Below, one piece after another: positions 1 through 9,776 of a stretch of 64,000 nt of DNA. The number at the start of each line of letters is the position of its first letter. The first letter of the stretch is position 1. The notes under the pieces were generated by a model. The model made no database searches, was not told the DNA's origin, and worked only from the letters and a program-made list of their open reading frames with translations. A program made the position numbers and the translations under genes. The stretch is from Actinostola sp. cb2023 (Eukaryota; Cnidaria; Anthozoa; Actiniaria; Actinostolidae), in contig JAUJYZ010001058.1 in the NCBI GenBank assembly GCA_033675265.1, forward strand, positions 368,501-432,500. The letters are read 5' to 3'.

Positions 1-3000
1 AGGTTTACCTAGAGGTTTACCTAGAGGTTTACCTAGAGGTTTACCTAGAGGTTTACCTAGAGGTTTACCTAGAGGTTTACCTAGAGTTTACCTAGGTTTA
101 CCTAGAGGTTTACCTAGAGGTTTACCTAGAGGTTTACCTAGAGGTTTACCTAGAGGTTTACCTAGAGTTTTACCTAGAGGTTTACCTAGAGGTTTACCTA
201 GAGGTTTACCTAGAGGTTTACCTAGGTTTACCTAGAGGTTTACCTAGAGGTTTACCTAGAGGTTTACCTAGAGGTTTACCTAGAGGTTTACCTAGAGGTT
301 TACCTAGAGGTTTACCTAGAGGTTTACCTAGAGGTTTACCTAGAGGTTTACCTAGAGTTTACCTAGAGGTTTACCTAGAGGTTTACCTAGAGGTTTACCT
401 TTACCTAGAGGTTTACCTAGAGGTTTACCTAGAGGTTTACCTAGAGGTTTACCTAGAGGTTTACCTAGAGGTTTACCTAGAGGTTTACCTTTACCTAGAG
501 GTTTACCTAGAGGTTTACCTAGAGGTTTACCTAGAGTTTTACCTAGAGGTTTACCTAGAGGTTTACCTAGAGGTTTACCTAGAGGTTTACCTAGAGGTTT
601 ACCTAGAGGTTTACCTAGAGGTTTACCTACCTAGAGGTTTACCTAGAGGTTTACCTAGAGGTTTACCTAGAGGTTTTACCTAGAGGTTTACCTAGAGGTT
701 TACCTAGAGGTTTACCTAGAGGTTACCCTAGAGGTTTACCTAGAGTTTACCTTACCTAGAGGTTTACCTAGAGGTTTACCTAGAGGTTTACCTAGAGGTT
801 TACCTAGAGGTTTACCTAGAGGTTTACCTAGAGGTTTACCTAGAGGTTTACCTAGAGGTTTACCTAGAGGTTTACCTAGAGGTTTACCTAGAGGTTTACC
901 TAGAGGTTTACCTAGAGGTTTACCTAGGTTTACCTAGAGGTTTACCTAGAGGTTTACCTAGAGGTTTACCTAGAGGTTTACCTAGAGGTTTACCTACCTA
1001 GAGTTTACCTAGAGGTTTACCTAGAGGTTTACCTAGAGGTTTACCTAGAGGTTTACCTAGAGGTTTACCTAGAGGTTTACCTAGAGGTTTACCTAGAGGT
1101 TTACCTAGAGTTTACCTAGAGGTTTACCTAGAGGTTTACCTAGAGGTTTAGAGGTTTACCTAGTTTACCTAGAGGTTTACCTAGAGGTTTACCTAGAGGT
1201 TTACCTAGAGGTTTACCTAGAGGTTTACCTAGAGGTTTACCTAGAGGTTTACCTAGAGGAGAGGTTACCTAGAGGTTTACCTAGAGGTTTACCTAGAGTT
1301 TACCTAGTTTACCTAGAGGTTTACCTAGAGGTTTACCTAGAGGTTTACCTAGAGGTTTACCTAGAGGTTTAGAGGTTTACCTAGAGGTTTACCTAGAGGT
1401 TTACCTAGAGGTTTACCTAGAGGTTTACCTAGAGGTTTACCTAGAGGTTTACCTAGTTTACCTAGAGGTTTACCTAGAGGTTTACCTAGAGGTTTACCTA
1501 GAGGTTTACCTAGAGGTTTACCTAGAGGTTTACCTAGAGGTTTACCTAGAGAGGTTTACCTAGAGGTTTACCTAGAGGTTACCTAGAGGTTTACCTAGAG
1601 GTTTACCTAGAGGTTTACCTAGAGGTTTACCTAGAGGTTTACCTAGAGGTTTACCTAGAGGTTTACCTAGAGGTTTACCTAGAGGTTTACCTAGAGGTTT
1701 ACCTAGAGGTTTACCTAGAGGTTTACCTAGAGGTTACCTAGAGGTTTACCTAGAGGTTTACCTAGAGGTTTACCTAGAGGTACCTTTACCTAGAGGTTTA
1801 CCTAGAGGTTTACCTAGAGGTTTACCTAGAGTTTACCTAGAGGTTTACCTAGAGGTTTACCTAGAGGTTTACCTAGAGGTTTACCTAGAGGTTTACCTAG
1901 AGGTTTACCTAGAGGGTTTACCTACCTAGAGGTTTACCTAGAGGTTTACCTAGAGGTTTACCTAGAGGTTTACCTAGAGGTTTACCTAGAGGTTTACCTA
2001 GAGGTTTACCTAGAGGTTTACCTTTACCTAGAGGTTTACCTAGAGGTTTACCTAGAGGTTTACCTAGAGGTTTACCTAGAGGTTTACCTAGAGGTTTACC
2101 TACCTAGAGGTTTACCTAGAGGTTTACCTAGGTTTACCTAGAGGTTTACCTAGAGGTTTACCTAGAGGTTTACCTAGAGGTTTACCTAGAGGTTTACCTA
2201 GAGGTTTACCTAGAGGTTTACCTAGAGGTTTACCTAGAGGTTTACCTAGAGGTTACCTAGAGGTTACCTAGGTTTAGAGTTTACCTAGAGGTTTACCTAG
2301 AGGAGGTTTACCTAGAGGTTTACCTAGAGGTTTACCTAGAGGTTTACCTAGAGAGGTTTACCTAGAGTTTACCTTTACCTAGAGGTTTTTACCTAGAGGT
2401 TTACCTAGAGGTTTACCTAGAGGTTTACCTAGAGGTTTACCTAGAGGTTTACCTAGAGGTTTACCTAGAGGTTTACCTAGAGGTTTACCTAGAGGTTTAC
2501 CTAGAGGTTTACCTAGAGGTTTACCTAGTTTACCTCGAGGTTTACCTAGAGGTTTACCTAGAGGTTTACCTAGAGGTTTACCTAGAGGTTTACCTAGAGG
2601 TTTACCTAGAGGTTTACCTAGAGGTTTACCTAGAGGTTTACCTAGAGGTTTACCTAGAGGTTTACCTAGAGGTTTACCTAGAGGTTTACCTAGAGAGGTT
2701 TACCTAGAGGTTTACCTAGAGGTTTACCTAGAGGTTTTTACCTAGAGGTTTACCTAGAGGTTTACCTAGAGGTTTACCTAGAGAGGTTTACCTAGAGGTT
2801 TACTAGAGGTTTACCTAGAGGTTTACCTAGAGGTTTACCTAGAGGTTTACCTAGAGGTTTACCTTTACCTAGAGGTTTACCTAGAGGTTTACCTAGAGGT
2901 TTACCTAGAGGTTTACCTAGAGGTTTACCTAGAGAGGTTTACCTAGAGGTTTACCTAGAGGTTTACCTAGAGGTTTACCTAGAGGTTTACCTAGAGGTTA

Positions 3001-3467
3001 CCTAGAGGTTTACCTAGAGGTTTACCTAGAGGTTTACCTAGAGGTTTACCTAGAGGTTTACCTAGAGAGGTTTACCTAGAGGTTTACCTAGAGGTTTACC
3101 TAGAGGTTTACTAGAGGTTTACCTAGGTTTACCTAGAGGTTTACCTAGAGGTTTACCTAGAGGTTTACTAGAGGTTTACCTAGAGGTTTTACCTAGAGGT
3201 TTACCTAGAGGTTTACCTAGACCTAGAGGTTTTACCTAGAGGTTTACCTAGAGGTTTACCTAGAGAGGTTTACCTAGAGGTTTACCTAGAGGTTTACCTA
3301 GAGAGGTTTACCTAGAGGTTTACCTAGAGGTTTACCTAGAGGTTTACCTAGAGGTTTACCTAGAGGTTTACCTAGAGGTTTACCTAGAGGTTTACCTAGA
3401 GGTTTACCTAGAGGTTTACCTAGAGGTTTACCTAGAGGTTTACCTAGAGGTTTACCTAGAGGTTTAC
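1..3467. repeat. 12-bp satellite array (AGGTTTACCTAG unit)
   Basis: About 3.5 kb of a 12-bp unit, GGTTTACCTAGA, in head-to-tail copies (on the order of 280), running off the left edge. Variants are mostly small deletions that fuse neighbouring units (for example TTTACCTTTACC, CTAGGTTTACC, GAGAGG); base substitutions are rare. Each unit holds the near-palindrome AGGTTTACCT. It is not the TTAGGG animal telomere repeat. No open gene lies inside it. Confidence 0.97.
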
Positions 3468-4036
3468 TCAGGTGGCTGTGTTGGAGGCTGGGTAACCTGT
3501 GGGTGTCATGTTAACTACCGCACAGAAAGTAGTCACTTGAAGCATATGGGTATTTTGTCTGCGCATGCGCCAACACAGCATTGACCAGTGATGTCTGAAC
3601 CATTTTCCAGCTCGAAAGCTCATTTTAGGATATTTTGTAGGAGATCTACGCGTTTCTAAAGTTTAAAACGTCATGAAAATTTACTCATTTTTAAAGCTGA
3701 TAAACACTACTTCCCCTGGGTATATCTTTGGCCGCTGTTATTTCTTTTGATGGCGAGATATTTTACATTGAAATGCAACTGTGGTGTTTGGAGTTGGATG
3801 TTCAACGTTAATTATTTCTACAATCAAGTATTCTACAGCACTGGATTAATTAACGCTTGGTAATTGTGATGAAAGTAAACTTTTAGAATTTTAATGAAAT
3901 GGTCTTTCAGGTGGACGAGATTTCGAGCTGTAAGTCAGCTGGTGAATATGTAGAAGTGTTCAATTTAGGTCGAACTTTAACGATAAGGAGAGTCATCATC
4001 CAGCACAACACAAAGCTTCTGTGATTCGAACGCTGA
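3468..4036. other. Intergenic, no gene seen
   Basis: Unique-looking AT-rich DNA between the satellite and the retroelement remnant. I see no supported coding region. The reading frame of the retroelement cannot be followed convincingly upstream of about 4040. Confidence 0.5.
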
Positions 4037-4632
4037 ATGATAGAGCTAATTCCATCCCAACTACTGATCAAGACAAACGCAAAGAAAGAGAGCACGTGTT
4101 TAAAAGCCTGTTTTGACAATGGTTACCCTAAGCGTTTTCTTAGGACACATATGCATCCTCTAAGGCCCAAAGACCCAAATAAACAAGAACAAGAGCTATA
4201 TGGCTTTGCAACAATACCATACGTCAAAGGAACGACAGAGAGAATAAAGAGAGTCTTAGAAGGTTACAACATCAAAACGGCCATTAAACCTTTAACTACG
4301 TTAAGGCAGTTGCTCTCAAAGCCGAAGGACAAGATTCCTTTAGAAAAGAAGACAGGTGTCGTGTATGAAATCCCCTGTGGTAACTGTGAGGCTGTGTATA
4401 TAGGGGAAACAGGAAGAGCGTTAAAGACAAGGCTAATGTTAGGTTGGGAAAAATAGACAGTTCAGCAATATCAGAGCACACAAACACCAACAACCATGAC
4501 ATCTCTTGGGTAGACACAAGGATACTTGCCAGTGAGAGCAACTGGACGAAACGAAGATGGACGGAGGCTTGGTTAATTGCCAAAAATAAGAACGCAATTT
4601 TTAATAGACTGTGGCAGAACCATTCCAAATAA
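4037..4632 (+). mobile_element. Penelope-like retroelement, 3' fragment with GIY-YIG endonuclease (broken)
   Basis: The 139-codon frame at 4037-4456 ends in a GIY-YIG nuclease start, VYEIPCGNCEAVYIGETGR, preceded by the linker typical of Penelope-like elements (PYVKGTTERIKRVL). The frame then breaks after RALKTRL. The rest continues in another frame (about 4435-4632: LGKIDSSAISEHTNTNNHDI, then a Trp/Arg-rich tail ending at a stop). The simplest reading is a small out-of-frame deletion inside the endonuclease domain. The reverse transcriptase domain is absent, so this is a 5'-truncated, dead copy. In intact elements the reverse transcriptase primes at the nick made by the endonuclease. The family call rests on the GIY-YIG plus linker combination and is fairly secure. 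Confidence 0.8.
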
Positions 4633-5233
4633 TTATTTTCCTCTTTTACGGCATTAGTGTGAATTGTTAGAATTAGCGCGCGCTATCAAAGAGTTCATCA
4701 CTTTACTGTGCGCGTGCATAGCAACGCGTTTGTCATTTGTCATTGTTTTCTACGTTAACTGAAAGTTCACCTTGCAATATGCAACTCTAATGCATCGTAG
4801 ATACTGGTTATGACAACTGCAGCATGCCTTCAGCATTGATACAATAGAATCCATCATTTTAGAGTTGCATATATTCATATAGACAAGTTAATAAATAAAT
4901 ACATGAGATAGAACTTCGTCATCTTGTTTGTTATTCCTGTTATTTAAATTAGCGCGGCATGGCGCAGGATATACGCACGTGTCGGAGGGTCTTTGTGTTC
5001 ATGTTGGCATTTCATGCATGTGCAGACAAAATGCCCATGTACTGTCACTTGAGTGTTAGTGAAGTACACATGGTGTTCAGACTTGTTTTGCTGTTGTTAA
5101 TGAAATAACTTGTTGCTATGTTTCAGTCTCTTTTTGCTGCCATTGGATTCTTTTACAGCAATAAAATCCAGCTACAGTGGCAATTGCTTATTTTGGTAAG
5201 ATTCACACAAAAACCTTCACATTGGACACTTAA
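4633..5233. other. Intergenic, no gene seen
   Basis: AT-rich sequence between the retroelement tail and a MITE. I see no coding region or repeat beyond short A/T runs. Confidence 0.5.
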
Positions 5234-5685
5234 AGTGCTTATGAAGCTTATTTTTTTATTTTGAAAATCGATTACATATGAAGTGAATAGTGGGATGTTT
5301 CAGTATTTTGTGATTTGAGCTTCGCATTTGCGAGTTATAAAGGTTTGAAATCGTGATATGCTAATTCGGTGACATCAAAGAAGGCTTTTGCTGTAACTTA
5401 TTTATATTTAGTATTGCTCTTTTCTGAAATAGAAAAAAAAGTTTAGCATCTTTTATATAAGTTGTAGAATAACTTCTTGCCAGTTTAAAAATGTCAGTCA
5501 TTTGCAAAGGGGCACTTTTGTATAATAAATGATGCCTACTTTGACGTCACTGAATTACCATATCACGATTTCAAACCTTTATAACTCACAAATGCGAAGC
5601 TCAAATCACAAAACACTGAAACATCCCACTATTCACTTCATATGTAATCGATTTTCAAAATAAAAAAATAAGCTTCATAAGCACT
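5234..5685. mobile_element. TTAA-flanked MITE, family A, copy 1 (Kolobok-like)
   Basis: A 452-bp non-autonomous element with long inverted ends starting AGTGCTTATGAAGC and ending with the complement GCTTCATAAGCACT. It is flanked on both sides by TTAA (5230-5233 and 5686-5689). The inverted arms extend about 140 bp and carry the shared segment TTTGTGATTTGAGCTTCGCA. TTAA duplication with 5'-AG termini fits the Kolobok superfamily better than piggyBac, whose ends normally start with C; this is inference. A second copy lies at 15428-16031. Confidence 0.85.
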
Positions 5686-5714
5686 TTAAATAACAGTTAT
5701 TATTACTTTGCCAA

Positions 5715-5800
5715 GTGTAAGTGATCTTTGATAAACATTTAAATTCTCCTTGAGGTTCTTTGAATTCAGGAGGAGAATTTGGATTTTGATCATGCAGTAC
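5715..5800. mobile_element. Degenerate remnant of the short TGCAAGAAC MITE family
   Basis: The stretch GTAAGTGATCTTTGATAAAC ... TAAATTCTCC ... GGAGAATTTGGATTTTGATC matches the interior of the MITEs at 8311-8452 and 11718-11862. The conserved outer ends (GGGCTCCCTGCAAGAAC) are missing. Confidence 0.45.
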
Positions 5801-6012
5801 TTTCACAAACCCCTTCACTTGTTACTGTTCAAATTCTGTGGATAAACCTGATCTTGTTGTCTATTTATATAGGTTATAGCATCACTAATTGGGACGGTGG
5901 GCTTCGTTATTGTAGAGTGGAGAGTCCAGAAAAAATTCCAGGGCTACAAAAGATTAAACTAACACTGTGTGACTAACATCATCAGGCTTGTTAGTGAGAC
6001 AATTAGTATAGG

Positions 6013-6160
6013 TAATAGGACTACATGCTGTCCAATTTGGAAATAATATTGGATGAAAACAATTCTGAGGTCTGCGGTCGAGTCCAATTTGGCAGTCAGA
6101 GGAATTTTTTGAATTCAATTCTTTCCAAATTGGACAGGCATGTAGTCCTGTTACTTGTTA
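6013..6160. mobile_element. Short inverted-repeat element
   Basis: The arms AGGACTACATG.CTGTCCAAT (left) and ATTGGACAGGCATGTAGTCC (right) face each other across about 60 bp, giving a foldback of roughly 150 bp. There is no coding capacity; this is probably a MITE. Target duplication is not clear. Confidence 0.6.
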
Positions 6161-6286
6161 ATTATATCATATGTATTTTCTTAAGAAAAGTCCATACGAA
6201 AACTGTTCAAATTAATAATTTGGACAGTTTGAAAAATATGAAAATAATACCATAGGTGCTTGTATGGGATTATAGATAGATGATAC

Positions 6287-6652
6287 AATGAGGGTTTATC
6301 ACGTAATTTCAAAACTCATAGGACAAAAAATGATTATCATAGCTGGAAAGAGCTTGTTGAAATTAGTAAAAATGTGAAGTTTGGAAAAGATCGCTCCACA
6401 AATTACGAAGATATGAATTTTCAAAAATCGAAATTTTGTATGAAAAAACCTTTGTTGGAGGCAAGAGTTGCCTCCAAGCGTATTCCAAAGGTTTTCATAT
6501 AAAATTTCGATTTTTGAAAATTCATATCTTTGTAATTTGTGGAGCGATCTTTTCCAAACTTCACATTTTTACTAATTTCAACGAGCTCTTTCCAGCTATG
6601 ATAATCATTTGTTTGTCCTATGAGTTTTGAAATTATGTGATAAACCCTCATT
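6287..6652. mobile_element. Near-perfect long inverted repeat (MITE), about 366 bp
   Basis: Two arms of about 175 bp (outer end AATGAGGGTTTATCACGTAA; the right end is its complement ending AAACCCTCATT) meet at a short centre around 6465, GGCAAGAGTTGCC. The apparent reading frames here are by-products of the palindrome. One isolated arm of the same family lies at 49200-49343. Confidence 0.8.
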
Positions 6653-7401
6653 ATTAAGGCTGAAAACATCAGACAAAAATAACATTGCTGTGTTTAATGT
6701 TCATAATGTATTTCAATACATGTACTTCTGTCTTGACCAGCTGGTCGGACATTGTTGGATGTCAATAGTCATGGCTGCTCAAGGCTTAAGTATTGACTAA
6801 TAGTGCCAATTAACAAACATAGCCATCAAAGGTGATCATACTGTTGAGTACCATCACTCAGTGCTGTAACTTCATACAAATATAGATTTATCCAACACAT
6901 TGTTCTATTCGTGATTCTTTGAACAAAGCGTCAGTAAAATTAGTGGTGCTTTAAAACAATGACAGACAAACTGTACAAACAATGAGAGAGCAGAACCATA
7001 TATATTTTAGTTGTAGATAGCAGGGGATTTGAGATAATAATTATTGATATTGAGATAGCAGGGTTTTGCTGTAGAGGTTTTTCACTGCGGCCATCTTGAT
7101 GGCAAGAATAATGAGAAGGGATGTGGAATGGTCCCCGCAAACAGTCACAGTCTCACAAAATTTCACGGGTCTCGAAGTCTGTTTTTTTTCACAAAAAGCC
7201 GTCTCAGAGTCTCGAATTTTGAAAACAAAGGAAATCGGTGAAAAAGCATCTCAGGCTCGCAAAAGAAAAGCCTTGACCATTCGATACCCCTATGAGAATT
7301 TTTGTATACATTTCAAATCCCAGATAGCATTGCTGCTGTGAAAAACCTGAATAATACAGCACATTATATTAATCAAGAACATGATGTTAGACAAGATATT
7401 A
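6653..7401. other. Intergenic, no gene seen
   Basis: No coding region or clear repeat is recognised. A short frame at 7096-7341 resembles no known protein and is treated as chance. Confidence 0.45.
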
Positions 7402-7617
7402 CAGTGAGGACACACTAACCGGGACCACTTGAGCAAAACTGACCAATCAGATTACACCTGAAAAGAATCACATTCCAACAAAAGTTGTGTGGGCCAATCA
7501 GCATTATAGTTATAATGAAGATTGGCACAGATGACTTTTGTTGGAATGTGATTATTTTCAGCTGTAATCTGATTGGTCAGTTTTGCTCAAGTGGTCCCGG
7601 TTAGTGTGTCCTCACTG
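7402..7617. mobile_element. TA-flanked MITE with perfect 55-bp inverted ends (Tc1/mariner-like)
   Basis: The 216-bp element begins CAGTGAGGACACACTAACCG and ends with its complement, CGGTTAGTGTGTCCTCACTG. By reading, the inverted ends match for about 55 bp. TA dinucleotides flank it (7400-7401 and 7618-7619). CAGT ends with a TA duplication are typical of Tc1/mariner-derived MITEs. No transposase is present. Confidence 0.85.
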
Positions 7618-8069
7618 TAATGTCAGTACAAACTTTTATTAAAAAAGCAGTTTATAAAAATAAAATACTCATAAAAATGGAATCCTTTTTTTCTAGAAGG
7701 TCTAGGTTTGTCGGTAGAGTGCAAACACTAAAACCATGAAACAGTACTAATTAGTGCTAAATGGCACCATCTAATCAAACAACAGTAAACAAAAGACATT
7801 GGACTATTTAGCGCTATTTAAGTTTGCACTGTTTGACAGTTAAAGTGTTTGCACTGTTGTAAAAAATACCAATGCAGAATGATAATATTGTGACAAAATA
7901 AAAATTATTATTAAAGTGGAATCAATATCTATTTTGTGGAATTACTGTTTATTACAGTCAAAGGGGATGTGATGAATGCCTTGTGATATTATACTCAGTT
8001 GGAAGAAGTATGACTTTCATTGCTCATTGAAATTCAAAATTTAAACATTTTAGTATAATAATAACATAG
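7618..8069. other. Intergenic, no gene seen
   Basis: AT-rich DNA between MITEs. No supported gene is visible. Confidence 0.45.
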
Positions 8070-8215
8070 TTTAGTAGAAACCAACTAGCATACTATCACG
8101 AATCCTGCAATCTGATTGGCTAACGTACTCATGAGTACTGTCTATTGAGTGATAGATAGTGAGTATAAATAAATAAAATTATTGGAAGGTAGTATGCTAG
8201 TTGGTTTCTACTAAA
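8070..8215. mobile_element. Short foldback element
   Basis: Inverted ends TTTAGTAGAAACCAACTAGC and GCTAGTTGGTTTCTACTAAA enclose about 90 bp that includes CAATCTGATTGGCT. The size and structure are those of a MITE. The target duplication is ambiguous because the flanks are A/T runs. Confidence 0.7.
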
Positions 8216-8217
8216 AC

Positions 8218-8306
8218 AATTAGACTACTCGTTTTCTATGAGTTCAAATAGTCAACTCGACGCTACATGCCTCGTTGACTATTGACTCATAGAAAACTTG
8301 AACTCA
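8218..8306. mobile_element. Imperfect hairpin element
   Basis: The segments AGACT..CGTTTTCTATGAGT and ACTCATAGAAAACTTG..AGTCT pair imperfectly, with an inner pair AATAGTCAAC / GTTGACTATT. It is immediately followed by another MITE. Confidence 0.5.
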
Positions 8307-8310
8307 GTCT

Positions 8311-8452
8311 AATTGAAGGGCTCCCTGCAAGAACAACGTAAGTGATCTCTGATCAAAATCTAAATTCTCCTCGAGATTCTTTGATTTTTAAAGGGGAATT
8401 TGGGTTTTGATCATGAGTGACTTACTCTGTTCTTGCAGGGAGCCCTTCAATT
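8311..8452. mobile_element. MITE of the GGGCTCCCTGCAAGAAC family
   Basis: A 142-bp element with inverted ends ATTGAAGGGCTCCCTGCAAG and CTTGCAGGGAGCCCTTCAAT. The inner part contains TAAGTGATCTCTGATCAAAA. A second copy lies in the sphingosine kinase intron at 11718-11862. Remnants are at 5715-5800 and 29868-29990. Confidence 0.75.
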
Positions 8453-8899
8453 GTTAAGTATTCCTTCCAGCCACATAACGGGTGTCACTGAGCTCCTTGT
8501 CTGGTGCACTGCTCTAATTCTTCTTTTTAATGTGTTTTAATACCACTCTGCATTACTTAATGCAACTACCGGTACTTGATATTAAAGTTGTGACTGGTCG
8601 GGTTGCAATAGACTTTTTGTAACTACCAAACATGCCATCTTTGTGGTTTGCAGAGTAATACAAGTGGTGGTGGTATTCTTTTTTCCATCAAGATGAAAGA
8701 TTAGAATATATACAGTACTCGGCACCAAAGCAATGTCACGATGATAGATGATTAATCTTGTATGGGAGAAAGTAAAAAGACTGTGGATTCAGGTACGTTG
8801 TCACAGATCACAATCATCCAGAGACATAAGTACTAAGTTATTCCATGTGCAGGGGGGTGGGGGGCATGTGTTAGACTGTTACCCACCCTCCTTCTGGGA
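8453..8899. other. 3' flank of the PLD6-like gene
   Basis: No coding region is seen. The stretch contains a G-rich run near 8850 and is the likely 3' untranslated and downstream region of the minus-strand gene ending at 8900. Confidence 0.45.
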
Positions 8900-9622
8900 C
8901 TAGGGTACTTTTGGTACTGAACTGCATACTCGTCTGTAGGCTAAACTATCAGGATCATATTTAACCCAGAGCTTTTCAAACTCATCTTTGAACTGTCGAA
9001 CAAGTTGAGGTTCATTTGAAATCACTACGTTTTCTCTGTTCCCAGTAACGGCTTGTCGGGTCCAGTTAAACGAACCATTCGCGAGAAGACTGTCATCGAT
9101 TACAACGAATTTATGATGCATAAAGAATGACGATAAATCATGCCTGACTCTGATTCCCTCTTCTCTGAACTTCTGTATCTGCGACCCCGTTGAACCCATT
9201 TGCTCATCATCAGTTAGAACACGAACAACGACACCACGTCTATGCAGATCGACCACCGCATTTGCAAGTTCATGACAGTTAATTGTAAAAACGCATACGT
9301 CTAAGGTTCGTTTGGCTTGTGAAATAGTCTTGATAAGCTTACTAAGAGACGTTTCTTCGTGTGCGTACGGACACTTTGATCGAGTACAGCCAGCACGAGA
9401 AAGAAAATTCTTGCAAGCGAGTTTTTGGTCAGGAAAAAATAAAACTTCTGAAATAACTTTGATATCCTGTGGTTTCTCTTCAGAAAACCCGAGTACATTT
9501 GTAACATATTTGTACAGAACGTACGTTGTACCTGAAACGACTGCCAAAGTACACGAAATCTTCATAAATCGCGCGAAATTGTTAGAGAAGGTATGATTTG
9601 CACAAAGCAAGACGGCCGCCAT
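8900..9622 (-). CDS. PLD6: PLD6/Zucchini-like mitochondrial phospholipase D (cardiolipin hydrolase / piRNA nuclease)
   Basis: Intronless, 240 residues from the ATG at 9622, which has a good start context (AAAATGG). The frame is open for 55 more codons to 9787, but those lack homology and I treat them as 5' leader. Residues 21-43 form one membrane anchor. A CCCH zinc finger follows (C70, C79, C84, H88; CKNFLSRAGCTRSKCPYAH). The single HKD catalytic motif is HHKFVVID at 169-176, with GSFNWT at 183-188. A lone HKD motif means the enzyme works as a dimer, as known for PLD6. Family members sit on the outer mitochondrial membrane, where they hydrolyse cardiolipin to phosphatidic acid and/or cut piRNA precursors. 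The gene is divergent from sphingosine kinase and probably shares its promoter. All key residues are intact. Confidence 0.93.
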   Translation of the reverse strand: MAAVLLCANHTFSNNFARFMKISCTLAVVSGTTYVLYKYVTNVLGFSEEKPQDIKVISEVLFFPDQKLACKNFLSRAGCTRSKCPYAHEETSLSKLIKTISQAKRTLDVCVFTINCHELANAVVDLHRRGVVVRVLTDDEQMGSTGSQIQKFREEGIRVRHDLSSFFMHHKFVVIDDSLLANGSFNWTRQAVTGNRENVVISNEPQLVRQFKDEFEKLWVKYDPDSLAYRRVCSSVPKVP

Positions 9623-9776
9623 TTTGGAATTTTGTTTTTGGCCGTGAAAGAGACTGGAGTTGTCCCGTACATGAACCCGCGGGATTCGGGTCACTACAGC
9701 AAGTAGATCACAAGACACGGTACAATTATTTCCATGGCTGAACAATTCAACGGAATTTGTTGTAATAATTGTACAA
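9623..9776. promoter_or_regulatory. Putative bidirectional promoter between PLD6 and sphingosine kinase
   Basis: Only about 155 bp separate the likely start codons of two oppositely oriented genes, so both core promoters and both 5' leaders must overlap here. I see no TATA box. The assignment follows from geometry, not from a recognised element. Confidence 0.55.

Noticed and set aside
1..3467. Telomere
   Set aside because: The unit is AGGTTTACCTAG, not the TTAGGG expected for animals. The array could be subtelomeric, but nothing here shows a chromosome end.
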